Assembly: GCF_020510685.1 (NCBI RefSeq)
Contig: NZ_CP075185.1
Location: forward strand, 3,906,001-3,970,000
Source of the DNA: Dechloromonas denitrificans
Lineage (GTDB): Bacteria > Pseudomonadota > Gammaproteobacteria > Burkholderiales > Rhodocyclaceae
Length of the DNA stretch: 64,000 nt
Direction of reading: 5' to 3'
Shown: positions 1 through 8,571 of the stretch, in pieces
How the letters are laid out: the number at the start of each line of letters is the position of its first letter
Position numbering within the stretch: the first letter of the stretch is position 1
Notes under the pieces: generated by a model
The model's database searches: none
What the model saw: the letters and a program-made list of their open reading frames with translations, nothing else
Told to the model about the DNA's origin: nothing
Translations under genes and position numbers: made by a program

Positions 1-439
1 TCTGCCCGGCGACCTGACGCAGAAGATCGACCCGTATCTCAGGCCGCTGTACGACGCGCTCTATGACCTGATGGGTCATGACCGGGTCAGCAAGCTGTAC
101 GAAAAGAACGCTATCGAGATCGCCCCGCTCGCCTTCATGCGCGGCCGGACGCTGAACCACGCCTTCATCATCCTCGACGAGGCGCAGAACACGACGCCGG
201 AACAGATGAAGATGTTCCTGACCCGCATCGGCATCGGCGCCAAGGCCGTCGTCACCGGCGACCTGACCCAGATCGACCTGCCCAAGGGTCAGAAAAGCGG
301 CCTGCGCGAAGCGCGCGACATCCTGAAGGACGTCCGCGGCCTGGCTTTTACCGAATTTTTGAAGGAAGACGTGGTGCGCCACCCGCTGGTCGCCCGCATC
401 GTCGCTGCCTATGAATCCCAAACCAAGCAAACGCCTTAA
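1..439 (+). CDS. phoH: PhoH-family ATPase (PhoL/YbeZ), C-terminal part
   Basis: The open frame enters from the left edge (codons in phase with position 2) and stops at 437-439, so only about the last 145 residues are present and the Walker A motif lies outside. Visible PhoH hallmarks are [13 protein letters not shown] (Walker B region), [12 protein letters not shown] and GLREARDIL. PhoH proteins are cytoplasmic ATPases of P-loop type, thought to act in RNA metabolism with the neighbouring YbeY. The ATG at 71 is internal, because coding-like PhoH sequence ([19 protein letters not shown]) precedes it in frame. The gene overlaps ybeY by 29 nt. The phoH-ybeY-corC-lnt order is the classical proteobacterial block. 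Confidence 0.93.
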   Translation, partial: LPGDLTQKIDPYLRPLYDALYDLMGHDRVSKLYEKNAIEIAPLAFMRGRTLNHAFIILDEAQNTTPEQMKMFLTRIGIGAKAVVTGDLTQIDLPKGQKSGLREARDILKDVRGLAFTEFLKEDVVRHPLVARIVAAYESQTKQTP

Positions 440-860
440 CCTATCGGTGCAATATGCCTGTAACCGGGCCGGTTTACCCTTGCGCGCCGATTTCGTCCGC
501 TGGGCCCGGGCGGCGCTGGTCGGCGGTGGCGAAGTCGCCATCCGGCTGGTCGAAGCCGATGAGGGGCAGGCACTGAACAAGGAGTATCGCGGCAAGGACT
601 ACGCGACCAACGTGTTGTCATTTCCGTATGACAGCGAACCGATCGTCAGCGGCGATCTGGTGATCTGTCCGACGGTCGTGGCGGCCGAGGCGGCCGAGCA
701 GAACAAGCCGCTGGCCGCCCACTACGCCCACCTGGTGGTGCATGGTATGCTGCATTTGCAAGGCTGGGATCATGACAACGACAATGATGCCGAAGCCATG
801 GAAAACGAAGAAAAGGAGATTCTCGCCGCGATGGGTTATCCAGACCCGTATGCGGTTTAA
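411..860 (+). CDS. ybeY: YbeY endoribonuclease / rRNA maturation factor
   Basis: 149 residues, the usual YbeY length. The zinc site is visible near the C-terminus as [12 protein letters not shown], matching the H-x3-H-x5-H pattern of UPF0054. YbeY is a single-strand-specific metallo-RNase needed for 16S rRNA 3' end maturation and ribosome quality control. The start at 411 lies inside the phoH end, which suggests translational coupling. No clear Shine-Dalgarno sequence precedes it, so the exact start is less certain than the identity. Confidence 0.95.
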   Translation: MNPKPSKRLNLSVQYACNRAGLPLRADFVRWARAALVGGGEVAIRLVEADEGQALNKEYRGKDYATNVLSFPYDSEPIVSGDLVICPTVVAAEAAEQNKPLAAHYAHLVVHGMLHLQGWDHDNDNDAEAMENEEKEILAAMGYPDPYAV

Positions 861-865
861 ACATT

Positions 866-1714
866 ATGGACAGTGACAGTAAACCGAGTTTCATTGAACG
901 ACTGACTTCCCTGCTGCTGCGCGAACCCGAAGACCGCGAGCAGCTGCTAGAAATTTTGCACTCGGCCTACGAGCGCAACCTGATGGACGCCGATGCGCTG
1001 ACCATCATCGAAGGCGCCCTCGCCGTCTCCGAAACCCGCGTCACCGACGTCATGGTGCCGCGTGCCCAGATGGACGTCATCGACGTCGACGACCCGATGA
1101 ACGAGATCGTCCCCATCGTCATCGATGCCGCCCACTCGCGCTTTCCGGTGGTCGACGGCGACCGCGACAACGTGCTCGGCATCCTGCTCGCCAAGGATCT
1201 GCTGCGCCTGCAAACCGAAGAAAATTTTGAACTGCGCGACTGGTTGCGCCCGGCCGTCTTCATCCCCGAATCGAAGCGCCTGAACGTCCTGCTCCGCGAG
1301 TTCCGCGTCTCGCGCAACCACATGGCCATCGTCGTCAATGAATACGGCGGCGTCGCCGGCCTGGTCACCATCGAAGACGTACTCGAACAGATCGTCGGCG
1401 ACATCGAGGACGAATACGACTTCGACGAAACGCACGACAACATCCGCCTCGACTCCACCGGGCGCTACCGGGTCAAGGCGCGGACCGAGATCGAGGACTT
1501 CAACAAGGCCTTCGCGACGGACTTCTCCGACGAGGAGTTCGACACCGTCGGCGGCCTGGTTCTCCGCCACCTGGGCCGGGTACCCAAGCGCAACGAGATC
1601 ATCGATATCGACGGTGTGCGCTTCCAGGTCCTGCGCGCCGATAGCCGTCGCCTGTACACGCTGCTGGTCGATCAACACAAACAGCCAACCGGCACTGATG
1701 CTGCAACTGCCTGA
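866..1714 (+). CDS. corC: CorC/YbeX family CBS-domain protein
   Basis: 282 residues. An N-terminal segment is followed by tandem CBS domains (about 66-190; ETRVTDVMVPRAQMDVI, then NEYGGVAGLVTIEDVLEQI) and a C-terminal transporter-associated CorC_HlyC domain (about 200-275; EEFDTVGGLV). There is no transmembrane segment, so this is the soluble YbeX type rather than an HlyC/TlyC membrane exporter. The family is linked to Mg/Co efflux and, in E. coli, to ribosome metabolism alongside YbeY. It starts 5 nt after ybeY stops and overlaps lnt by 17 nt, so it is operonic. Confidence 0.92.
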   Translation: MDSDSKPSFIERLTSLLLREPEDREQLLEILHSAYERNLMDADALTIIEGALAVSETRVTDVMVPRAQMDVIDVDDPMNEIVPIVIDAAHSRFPVVDGDRDNVLGILLAKDLLRLQTEENFELRDWLRPAVFIPESKRLNVLLREFRVSRNHMAIVVNEYGGVAGLVTIEDVLEQIVGDIEDEYDFDETHDNIRLDSTGRYRVKARTEIEDFNKAFATDFSDEEFDTVGGLVLRHLGRVPKRNEIIDIDGVRFQVLRADSRRLYTLLVDQHKQPTGTDAATA

Positions 1715-3173
1715 GCGGCCGCTACAGCGCTTTGGCCTGGCCGCGCTGATCGGCGCAACGGGCGTACTGTGCTTCGCCCCGGCCGGTCTTTTCTGGCTGG
1801 CGCCGCTCATCTGGTGCGGCCTGTTTGCCCTGCTCCGCCGCGCCGGGTCACCCAGGGAAGCCCTGCTCACCGGCCTCGGCTTCGGCCTCGGCTTTTTCCT
1901 GACCGGCGTCTCCTGGGTCTATGTCAGCCTTTCGGTCTTCGGCGGCATGCCGTGGTGGCTGGCCGGCATCGCCGCCTTTCTGTTCTGCGGCGTGATGGCG
2001 CTGTTTCCAATGCTGGCCGGCGGCATTTTCAAACGCTGGCAGCCGGAGCTCTTCTGGCAACAGGCGCTTTTCTTCGCCGCGCTGATTGCCGCGGCGGACT
2101 GGCTGCGCAGCTGGATTTTCACCGGCTTCCCCTGGCTGGCCGTCGGCTACAGCCAGGCGCCGCCCAGCCCGCTGGCCGGCTTCGCCCCGTTGTTCGGCGT
2201 CCACGGCCTGAGCCTGTTCGTCGCCCTGGCCGGCGCCCTGCTGCTGCGCTGGCGGGTCGGTCTGGTGTTTATCGCCGTGAGCGCCGGCATCGGCTTCGCG
2301 CTGCAACAAGTCGCCTGGACCACACCGGTCGGCCAGCCGATCAGCGTCGCGCTGATCCAGGGCAACATCCCGCAGGAAATGAAGTTCCGCCCGGAAGCCT
2401 TCATCCGCACCCTGACTCTTTACCGCGAACTGGTCGAAAGCAACCCGGCCCAGCTGACCCTGTTGCCGGAAACCGCGCTGCCCGCCTTTTTCGACCAATT
2501 GCCGCCGAGCTATATCGATAGCTTGAAAGCGGCCGCCCAAGGCAACGGCGGCGACCTCATTCTCGGCACGCTGACCGGCCAGGGCGAGCGCTACTGGAAC
2601 AGCGCGATCAGCATCGGCAGTTCGCCGCTACAGGTTTACAGCAAGACTCATCTGGTGCCGTTCGGCGAAACCATCCCGGCCGGCTTCTCGTGGTTCATGG
2701 ACATCGCCAGCATCCCGATGTCGTCCTTTTCGCGCGGCCCGGACGTCCAGCCGCCGCTCGCCGTCGCCGGCCAGCAAGTAGCGGTGAACATCTGTTACGA
2801 AGACGTGTTCGGCGAAGAAATCATCCGTGCGCTGCCGCAGGCCGGCATTCTCGCCAACCTCTCGAACACTGCCTGGTTCGGCCATTCGCTGGCCCAGCCG
2901 CAGCATCTGCAGATCGCCCGGATGCGCGCCAGCGAAACCGGCCGGCCGATGTTGCGAGCGACCAATACCGGCATGACGGCGGTGATTGCCGCCGACGGTT
3001 CGCTCCAGGCCGTTTTGCCGGCCTTCACGCAAGGCGTGCTGAAAGCCGAGGTCCGGGCGTATCAGGGCATGACGCCCTACGCCCGGCTCGGCAACCTCGG
3101 GTTTCTGGTGCTGGCTGGCCTGTGCCTGCTGGCCAGCCAGTTACCGAGGCGCCGCCAGAGGCTGTTCAGGTAG
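1698..3173 (+). CDS. lnt: Apolipoprotein N-acyltransferase
   Basis: 491 residues from the ATG at 1698, which overlaps the end of corC. A longer upstream frame exists but is only the shadow of corC. The N-terminal half has several hydrophobic membrane segments. The C-terminal periplasmic half is a CN-hydrolase domain with the Glu (LLPETALPAFF), Lys (YSKTHLVPFGE) and Cys (VNICYEDVFGEE) of the Lnt triad. Lnt adds the third acyl chain to outer-membrane lipoproteins in the inner membrane. Lipoproteins elsewhere in the window (54658-55098 and dolP) would be substrates. Its end overlaps the convergent transglycosylase gene by 8 nt. Confidence 0.95.
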   Translation: MLQLPERPLQRFGLAALIGATGVLCFAPAGLFWLAPLIWCGLFALLRRAGSPREALLTGLGFGLGFFLTGVSWVYVSLSVFGGMPWWLAGIAAFLFCGVMALFPMLAGGIFKRWQPELFWQQALFFAALIAAADWLRSWIFTGFPWLAVGYSQAPPSPLAGFAPLFGVHGLSLFVALAGALLLRWRVGLVFIAVSAGIGFALQQVAWTTPVGQPISVALIQGNIPQEMKFRPEAFIRTLTLYRELVESNPAQLTLLPETALPAFFDQLPPSYIDSLKAAAQGNGGDLILGTLTGQGERYWNSAISIGSSPLQVYSKTHLVPFGETIPAGFSWFMDIASIPMSSFSRGPDVQPPLAVAGQQVAVNICYEDVFGEEIIRALPQAGILANLSNTAWFGHSLAQPQHLQIARMRASETGRPMLRATNTGMTAVIAADGSLQAVLPAFTQGVLKAEVRAYQGMTPYARLGNLGFLVLAGLCLLASQLPRRRQRLFR

Positions 3174-3855
3174 TGCGCAGACGCTGAACCGCCTGTTCCA
3201 GACGCAGCTTTTCGGCCAGTACCTTGGACGAGTAACGCCGACCTGGATCGTTCGTCGCCCCGCCAAACTGCTGCAAGCCTTCTTCCAGGCCACCGAAGCG
3301 GCGGATCGACTCATCCAGCACCTTGGCGCCGACCTGAACATTGACCAGCGGGTCGAGGAAGGCGGCACGGTCGGCCTCCTCGGGCAGTTTGTCCATATGG
3401 AAGCGCGGCACCACCTGCATCAGGCCCTGCGCCCCGAAAACGCTCTGGGAGAAGGGATTGAACCCAGATTCGACACCGATCACGGCGATGATCAACAGCG
3501 GATCGAGATGCAAATCGCGGCCGACCGCCTGGGCCGTCGCAAAAATCGGTTGCAGGGCGTCGGTCGAGACGCGATAGCGGCGCGAGACATAATCGAGCGC
3601 CCCGCGCATCCGCGGGCTCAGCGAGCCGACCGCCGTTTCGACCGGCGACTCGGGAAGCACCTCTTCGCTGACCGAAGCGGCCGCCAAGGGGAGCACCGAC
3701 TGCAGCTCGTCGGTCAGGCCAAGATAGCCGGTCTGCAGGCCGATGAGGCCGATGACGAAAACCAGACCAGCCACCATCAAGAACTTTTGGAACAGGGTAG
3801 AAACCACATTGGAAACCCGCTGAAGCGCGGGGGAGAGAAAAGTCGTAGTAGACAT
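3166..3855 (-). CDS. Membrane-anchored lytic transglycosylase (SLT domain)
   Basis: 229 residues. One hydrophobic segment near residues 24-48 (FLMVAGLVFVIGLIGLQ) should anchor the protein with the catalytic domain in the periplasm. The SLT fold is shown by IIAVIGVESGFNPFSQS (catalytic Glu) and FGAQGLMQVVPR, typical of family 1 transglycosylases that cut the MurNAc-GlcNAc bond of peptidoglycan. The start has a strong Shine-Dalgarno (GAAGGAGG). The gene stands alone on the minus strand with its own promoter and a 5' leader of about 155 nt, unusual for a housekeeping hydrolase and suggesting post-transcriptional control. Confidence 0.88.
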   Translation of the reverse strand: MSTTTFLSPALQRVSNVVSTLFQKFLMVAGLVFVIGLIGLQTGYLGLTDELQSVLPLAAASVSEEVLPESPVETAVGSLSPRMRGALDYVSRRYRVSTDALQPIFATAQAVGRDLHLDPLLIIAVIGVESGFNPFSQSVFGAQGLMQVVPRFHMDKLPEEADRAAFLDPLVNVQVGAKVLDESIRRFGGLEEGLQQFGGATNDPGRRYSSKVLAEKLRLEQAVQRLRTT

Positions 3856-4010
3856 GCGACCTCCTTCACTGTTGCCCCTGCGGAAAAACTTCTCCCGCAG
3901 CGAACGGTTACAGGGGATACGTCATCGGCGGGCAAGGTGATGAATCAGCCCGAATCCCGCACGGCGCCATGCTTGGCACCCGACGCGACCAATGTTGCAC
4001 CGCAACATAA
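3856..4010 (-). promoter_or_regulatory. Structured 5' leader of the transglycosylase gene, candidate cis-regulatory RNA
   Basis: About 155 nt lie between the predicted transcript start (about 4009) and the ATG at 3855. Seen directly: a perfect 7-bp inverted repeat ATGTTGC/GCAACAT with a 3-nt loop at 3992-4008, next to the predicted +1, and a 6-bp hairpin CTGCGG/CCGCAG (3895-3900 with 3878-3883) ending about 11 nt before the Shine-Dalgarno. A CCCCTG segment (3911-3916) can pair with CAGGGG (3875-3880), which overlaps the hairpin arm, so alternative pairings that alter access to the ribosome site are possible. I could not match it to a riboswitch consensus I know, including GEMM (c-di-GMP). Function is inference. 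Confidence 0.4.
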
Positions 4011-4015
4011 TTCAC

Positions 4016-4044
4016 AGTCTATTGATTCTATTGAATTTTGTCAA
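4016..4044 (-). promoter_or_regulatory. Predicted sigma70 promoter of the transglycosylase gene
   Basis: On the minus strand a perfect -35 TTGACA (4039-4044) is separated by exactly 17 nt from a -10 TAGACT (4016-4021). It is one of the better matches to the vegetative consensus in the window and would start transcription near 4009, giving a long leader before the ATG at 3855. The surrounding stretch is AT-rich compared with its neighbours. Confidence 0.65.
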
Positions 4045-4237
4045 GTCACCGCCTTTTGCCGGGGAATAGAGGCATTGCGCCGCACCAATTCCCCAGCCAA
4101 AATTTCCGGCCTGAACTCGGCCGAAAAACCGGCTCGGTTCCCGCCGAAACAGGGGCGCCCGGGCCGGCGAGGCGCCCTGCCGGATGATGGCAAAAGCTTG
4201 TAAAATCCGAGGTCTTCCGTCTTTTCGAGGGCGTCCG

Positions 4238-5170
4238 ATGACGACCAGCAACAAACCGACCTTTCAGGAAATCATCCTGCGTCTGCAGCAATACTGGAGC
4301 CAGCAAGGCTGCGCCCTGCTGCAACCTTACGATATGGAAGTCGGCGCCGGCACCAGCCACACCGCCACCTTCCTCCGCGCCATCGGCCCGGAGCCGTGGA
4401 AAGCCGCCTACGTCCAGCCCTCGCGCCGCCCCAAGGACGGCCGCTACGGCGAGAACCCGAACCGTATGCAGCATTACTACCAGTTCCAGGTGGTGTTGAA
4501 GCCGGCCCCGGCCAACATCCTTGAGCTCTACCTCGGCTCGCTCGAAGCGCTCGGTTTCGACCTGAAGAAGAATGACGTGCGTTTCGTCGAGGACGACTGG
4601 GAAAACCCGACGCTGGGCGCCTGGGGCCTCGGTTGGGAAGTGTGGATGAACGGCATGGAAGTGACCCAGTTCACCTACTTCCAGCAGGTCGGCGGCATCG
4701 ACTGCAAGCCGATCACCGGCGAAATCACCTATGGCATCGAACGTCTGGCGATGTACCTGCAAGGCGTCGAAAACGTCTTCGATCTGACCTGGACGGAAGG
4801 CCTGACCTACGGCGACGTCTATCACCAGAACGAAGTCGAGCAATCGGCCTACAACTTCGAGCATTCCGATGCCGACTTCCTGTTCACCGCCTTCGGCGCC
4901 CACGAGAAGCAGGCGCAGCACCTGATGGGCGCGCAACTGCCGCTGCCGGCCTATGAACAGGTGTTGAAGGCGGCACACACCTTCAACCTGCTCGATGCCC
5001 GCGGCGCCATTTCGGTCACCGAGCGCGCCGCCTACATCGGCCGCATCCGCAACCTGGCGCGCGCCGTCGCCCAGGCCTACCTCGATAGCCGCGCCCGCCT
5101 CGGCTTCCCGATGGCGCCGAAGGAATGGGCCGCAGAAGTCCTCGCCCAGATTGAAAAGAAAGCTGCCTGA
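4238..5170 (+). CDS. glyQ: Glycine--tRNA ligase alpha subunit
   Basis: 310 residues from the ATG at 4238 ([10 protein letters not shown]). An in-frame ATG 54 nt upstream gives an extension with no homology and is rejected. The sequence has the GlyQ signature [19 protein letters not shown] followed by [14 protein letters not shown], and [17 protein letters not shown]. GlyQ carries the class II catalytic core of the alpha2-beta2 bacterial glycyl-tRNA synthetase. It is followed after 1 nt by glyS. The intergenic region on its 5' side is shared with the divergent transglycosylase gene; TAAAAT at 4201-4206 could be a -10, but no good -35 is visible. Confidence 0.97.
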   Translation: MTTSNKPTFQEIILRLQQYWSQQGCALLQPYDMEVGAGTSHTATFLRAIGPEPWKAAYVQPSRRPKDGRYGENPNRMQHYYQFQVVLKPAPANILELYLGSLEALGFDLKKNDVRFVEDDWENPTLGAWGLGWEVWMNGMEVTQFTYFQQVGGIDCKPITGEITYGIERLAMYLQGVENVFDLTWTEGLTYGDVYHQNEVEQSAYNFEHSDADFLFTAFGAHEKQAQHLMGAQLPLPAYEQVLKAAHTFNLLDARGAISVTERAAYIGRIRNLARAVAQAYLDSRARLGFPMAPKEWAAEVLAQIEKKAA

Positions 5171-5171
5171 T

Positions 5172-7280
5172 ATGTCGTCCAAGAACCTGCTCGTTGAACT
5201 GTTCGTCGAGGAACTGCCGCCCAAGGCGCTGAAGAAACTGGGCGAGGTGTTCTCGCAGACCCTCGCTCAATCGCTGAAGAATGCCGGCCTCGCCGCCTCG
5301 ACCGCTGCCGTTACCGCTTATGCCTCGCCGCGCCGGCTGGCCGCCCATGTCACCGAGGTCGCCGCCGTGGCCGCCGACAAGCCGGTGGCACAGAAGCTGA
5401 TGCCGGTCGCCGTCGGCCTCGATGCCGCCGGCAATGCCACCCCCGCCCTGCTCAAGAAGCTCGCCGCACTGGGCGCCGACGCTTCCGTCGTGGCGAAACT
5501 GCGCCGCGAAAACGACGGCAAGGCCGACGTGCTGTTCTACGACAGCCTGGCCAAGGGCGCGACGCTGGCCGACGGCCTGCAGAAGGCGCTGGAAGCCGCG
5601 CTCGCCGCGCTGCCGATTCCCAAGGTGATGACCTATCAACTGCAGGACGGCTGGAGCAGCGTCAATTTCGTCCGCCCGGCCCATGGCCTGGTCGCCCTGC
5701 ACGGCGCCGATGTCGTACCGCTCGCCATCCTCGGCCTGACCTCGGGTCGCGCAACGCACGGCCATCGCTTTGAAGCCAGCGTCGATCCGGTCGTCTTCGC
5801 CAACGCCGACGAATACGCCACCAAGCTGGCCAGCGAGGGCGCCGTGATCGCCTCGTTCGCCGAGCGTCGCGCCGAAATCGCCCGCCAGCTCGCTGCTGCG
5901 GCCGCCCAGGCCGGCGGCAAGCCGATTGACGACGACGCCCTGCTCGACGAAGTCACCGCGCTGGTCGAGCGCCCGAATGTGCTGATCGGTCAGTTCGAAG
6001 AAGAATTCCTCGCCGTGCCGCAGGAATGCCTGATCCTGACCATGAAGGCCAACCAGAAATACTTTCCGCTGCTCGATGCGGCCGGCAAGCTGACCAACAA
6101 GTTCCTGCTCGTCAGCAACATCAGCCCGGCCGACCCGAGTGCGGTGATCGGCGGCAACGAGCGCGTCGTCCGGCCCCGCTTGGCCGATGCCAAGTTCTTC
6201 TTCGACCAGGACCGCAAGAAGACGCTGGAATCGCGCGTCCTCGGGCTGGCCAAGGTTGTTTATCACAACAAGCTGGGCACCCAGGGCGAGCGCGTGCAAC
6301 GGGTCTGCGCCATCGCCAAGGCGATCGGCCTGCAACTGGGCGGCGAAACCGTCGCCGTGCTGGCCGAACAGGCCGCGTTGCTCGCCAAGGCCGACCTGCT
6401 GACCGACATGGTCGGCGAGTTCCCCGAACTGCAGGGCACCATGGGCCGCTACTACGCGCTGCACGACGGTCTCGCCACCGACATCGCCGACGCCATCGAA
6501 GACCACTACAAGCCGCGTTTTGCCGGCGATACGCTGCCGCGTGGCCAAGTCGGCACAATCGTCGCGCTGGCCGACAAGCTGGAAACGCTGGTCGGCATGT
6601 TCGGTATCGGCCAGATCCCGACCGGCGACCGCGACCCGTTCGCGCTGCGCCGGCACGCGCTGGGCGCCATCCGGATGCTCAGCGAAGGCGACCTGAATTT
6701 GCCGCTCAACGCGCTGCTGGCCGCCGTAGCCGGCGTGTTTGCCTCGGTCGACGGCTTCAAGCCGGCCGAAGCGGCACTCGCCGATTTCATCTACGACCGC
6801 CTGGCCGGCAGCCTGCGCGAACAAGGTTACACGGCGCAGGAGGTCGATGCCGTGGTCAGCCAGCGACCGCAACGCCTCGGCGACATTCCGAAGCGCCTGG
6901 CCGCGGTGCGGGCCTTCTCGGCCCTGCCGGAAGCCGCCGCGCTGGCCGCCGCCAACAAGCGGGTCGGCAACATCCTGAAAAAGGTCGAGGACAGCGTCGA
7001 TCCGTGGGTCGATAACGCACTGCTCAAGGAAGCCGCCGAAATCGCCCTGCACGCGGCGTTGGTCGATGTCGTGCCGCAAGCCGACGCCGCCTTCGTCACC
7101 GGCGACTACACCGAGTCGCTGCAGGCCCTGGCCGCGCTGCGCGCCCCGGTCGATGCCTTCTTCGACGGGGTCATGGTCAATGCCGACGACCTGGCACTGC
7201 GCGCCAACCGCCTCGGCCTGCTCGCCAAGCTGCATCTGGCGATGAACCAAGTCGCCGACATTTCGAAGCTCTCGACATGA
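5172..7280 (+). CDS. glyS: Glycine--tRNA ligase beta subunit
   Basis: 702 residues from the ATG at 5172 (MSSKNLLVELFVEELPPKAL), close to the roughly 690 of E. coli GlyS. The upstream in-frame extension into glyQ is a shadow frame. Recognisable blocks are FVEELPPKAL at the N-terminus, the HD-like core (TDMVGEFPELQGTMGRYYA) and the C-terminal anticodon-binding region (RVGNILKK). The beta subunit binds tRNA-Gly in the heterotetramer. The gene is coupled to gmhB by an ATGA overlap. Confidence 0.97.
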   Translation: MSSKNLLVELFVEELPPKALKKLGEVFSQTLAQSLKNAGLAASTAAVTAYASPRRLAAHVTEVAAVAADKPVAQKLMPVAVGLDAAGNATPALLKKLAALGADASVVAKLRRENDGKADVLFYDSLAKGATLADGLQKALEAALAALPIPKVMTYQLQDGWSSVNFVRPAHGLVALHGADVVPLAILGLTSGRATHGHRFEASVDPVVFANADEYATKLASEGAVIASFAERRAEIARQLAAAAAQAGGKPIDDDALLDEVTALVERPNVLIGQFEEEFLAVPQECLILTMKANQKYFPLLDAAGKLTNKFLLVSNISPADPSAVIGGNERVVRPRLADAKFFFDQDRKKTLESRVLGLAKVVYHNKLGTQGERVQRVCAIAKAIGLQLGGETVAVLAEQAALLAKADLLTDMVGEFPELQGTMGRYYALHDGLATDIADAIEDHYKPRFAGDTLPRGQVGTIVALADKLETLVGMFGIGQIPTGDRDPFALRRHALGAIRMLSEGDLNLPLNALLAAVAGVFASVDGFKPAEAALADFIYDRLAGSLREQGYTAQEVDAVVSQRPQRLGDIPKRLAAVRAFSALPEAAALAAANKRVGNILKKVEDSVDPWVDNALLKEAAEIALHAALVDVVPQADAAFVTGDYTESLQALAALRAPVDAFFDGVMVNADDLALRANRLGLLAKLHLAMNQVADISKLST

Positions 7281-7822
7281 AACTCGTCATCCTCGACCGC
7301 GACGGCGTGATCAACTTCGATTCGGCCCAGTTCATCAAGAACCCGGCCGAATGGAAGCCGATCCCCGGCAGCCTGGAAGCGATCGCCCAGCTCAACCAGA
7401 GCGGTTACAAGGTGGTCGTGGCGACCAATCAGTCCGGCATCGGACGTGGCCTGTTCGACATGGACACGCTGAACCAGATCCATGAAAAGATGCACAAGGC
7501 GCTATACACGCTGGGCGGACGGATCGATGCGATTTTCTACTGCCCGCACGCCGCCGACTCCGACTGCGAGTGCCGCAAGCCGAAGCCCGGCATGTTCAAG
7601 CGGATTTCGCAGACCCTGAATATCGACCTGAACGGCGTACCGGCCATCGGCGATTCCCTGCGCGACCTGCAGGCCGGCGTCGCGCTGGGTTGCCAGCCGA
7701 TCCTGGTGCATACCGGCAAGGGCGACAAGACCAAGGCCGAAGGCAATCTGCCGGAAGGCACCCTGGAGTTCGCCGACCTCGCCCAGGCGGTCGACTGGAT
7801 ACTGCGCAAAGGCAAGGCATGA
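7277..7822 (+). CDS. gmhB: D-glycero-beta-D-manno-heptose-1,7-bisphosphate 7-phosphatase
   Basis: 181 residues, HAD superfamily. Motif I is LDRDGVIN, motif II sits in ATNQSGIGRG, and the GmhB zinc loop is visible as CPHAADSDCECRKPKPGM. It removes the 7-phosphate from heptose bisphosphate in the ADP-heptose pathway feeding LPS core synthesis. ATGA overlaps join it to glyS on one side and to the acyltransferase on the other. gmhA (57764) and rfaE2 (26315) are in the same window but not in the same operon. Confidence 0.95.
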   Translation: MKLVILDRDGVINFDSAQFIKNPAEWKPIPGSLEAIAQLNQSGYKVVVATNQSGIGRGLFDMDTLNQIHEKMHKALYTLGGRIDAIFYCPHAADSDCECRKPKPGMFKRISQTLNIDLNGVPAIGDSLRDLQAGVALGCQPILVHTGKGDKTKAEGNLPEGTLEFADLAQAVDWILRKGKA

Positions 7823-8571
7823 TCGCCATCCGCTCGACGCTGTTCATGGTCTACGCCTTCTTCTGGTCGTTGGCCACCATTCCGCTGGTGATGTTTTCCG
7901 CCCTCGTCCTACGCGGCCTCTGGGGTTATCGCGCCGGCAAGCTGTGGCGCCTCGGCATCCAGGCCGGCGTCGAGAACCTGCTCGACATCCGTCCCCGGGT
8001 AATCGGCCTGGAGAACATGCCGGCCGAGCCCTGCGTCATCCTCGCCAAGCACCAGTCGGCGTGGGAAACGATGACCATCCAGGACTACGTGCCGAACGGC
8101 GCCTACTGCGTCTTCGTGCTGAAGAAGGAACTGCTGCGCATTCCGCTGCTCGGCTGGGGCCTGGCCGCCATGAAGATGATTTCGATCGACCGCAAGGCCG
8201 GCCGGGATGCCCTCGACCAGGTGGTCAATCAGGGGCGCGAGCGCCTGCAACAGGGCTTCTACGTCATCATCTTTCCCGAGGGCACCCGCGTCGCCCCCGG
8301 CCAGACCAAGCGCTACAAGGCAGGCGGCGCCTATCTCGCCGCCCGCGTCGGCTGCAAGGTCGTGCCGATCGCCCACGACGCCGGCGAACTCTGGCCACGC
8401 CAGGCTTTCCTGAAAAAGCCCGGACAGATCACGATGAGCATCGGCCCGGCCTTCGACGCCACCGGGATGTCCGAACAGCAGGTCAACCAGCGCGCCGAAG
8501 CCTGGATCGAAGCGGAAATGCGCCGCATCTCGCCGCACCGCTATTCCGATGCCGCCACCGGCCAGTCCTGA
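7819..8571 (+). CDS. 1-acyl-sn-glycerol-3-phosphate acyltransferase (PlsC family)
   Basis: 250 residues from the ATG at 7819, coupled to gmhB by ATGA. An N-terminal hydrophobic segment (MVYAFFWSLATIPLVMFSALVL) anchors it to the membrane. The acyltransferase box reads KHQSAWE, that is His-x4-Glu rather than the commoner His-x4-Asp, and the glycerol-phosphate box is FPEGTR. PlsC-type enzymes acylate lysophosphatidate to phosphatidate. Because the gene is in a gmhB block it could be a paralog acting on another acceptor. The family call is firm, the substrate is not. Confidence 0.88.
   Translation: MIAIRSTLFMVYAFFWSLATIPLVMFSALVLRGLWGYRAGKLWRLGIQAGVENLLDIRPRVIGLENMPAEPCVILAKHQSAWETMTIQDYVPNGAYCVFVLKKELLRIPLLGWGLAAMKMISIDRKAGRDALDQVVNQGRERLQQGFYVIIFPEGTRVAPGQTKRYKAGGAYLAARVGCKVVPIAHDAGELWPRQAFLKKPGQITMSIGPAFDATGMSEQQVNQRAEAWIEAEMRRISPHRYSDAATGQS

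Noticed and set aside
3856..4010. GEMM (c-di-GMP-I) or cobalamin riboswitch upstream of the transglycosylase
   Set aside because: The conserved core sequences of these classes are not present; only unspecific GC-rich pairing resembles them.
5016..7250. 744-codon frame antisense to glyS
   Set aside because: Shadow of high-GC third-position codon use; glyS on the plus strand is unmistakable.
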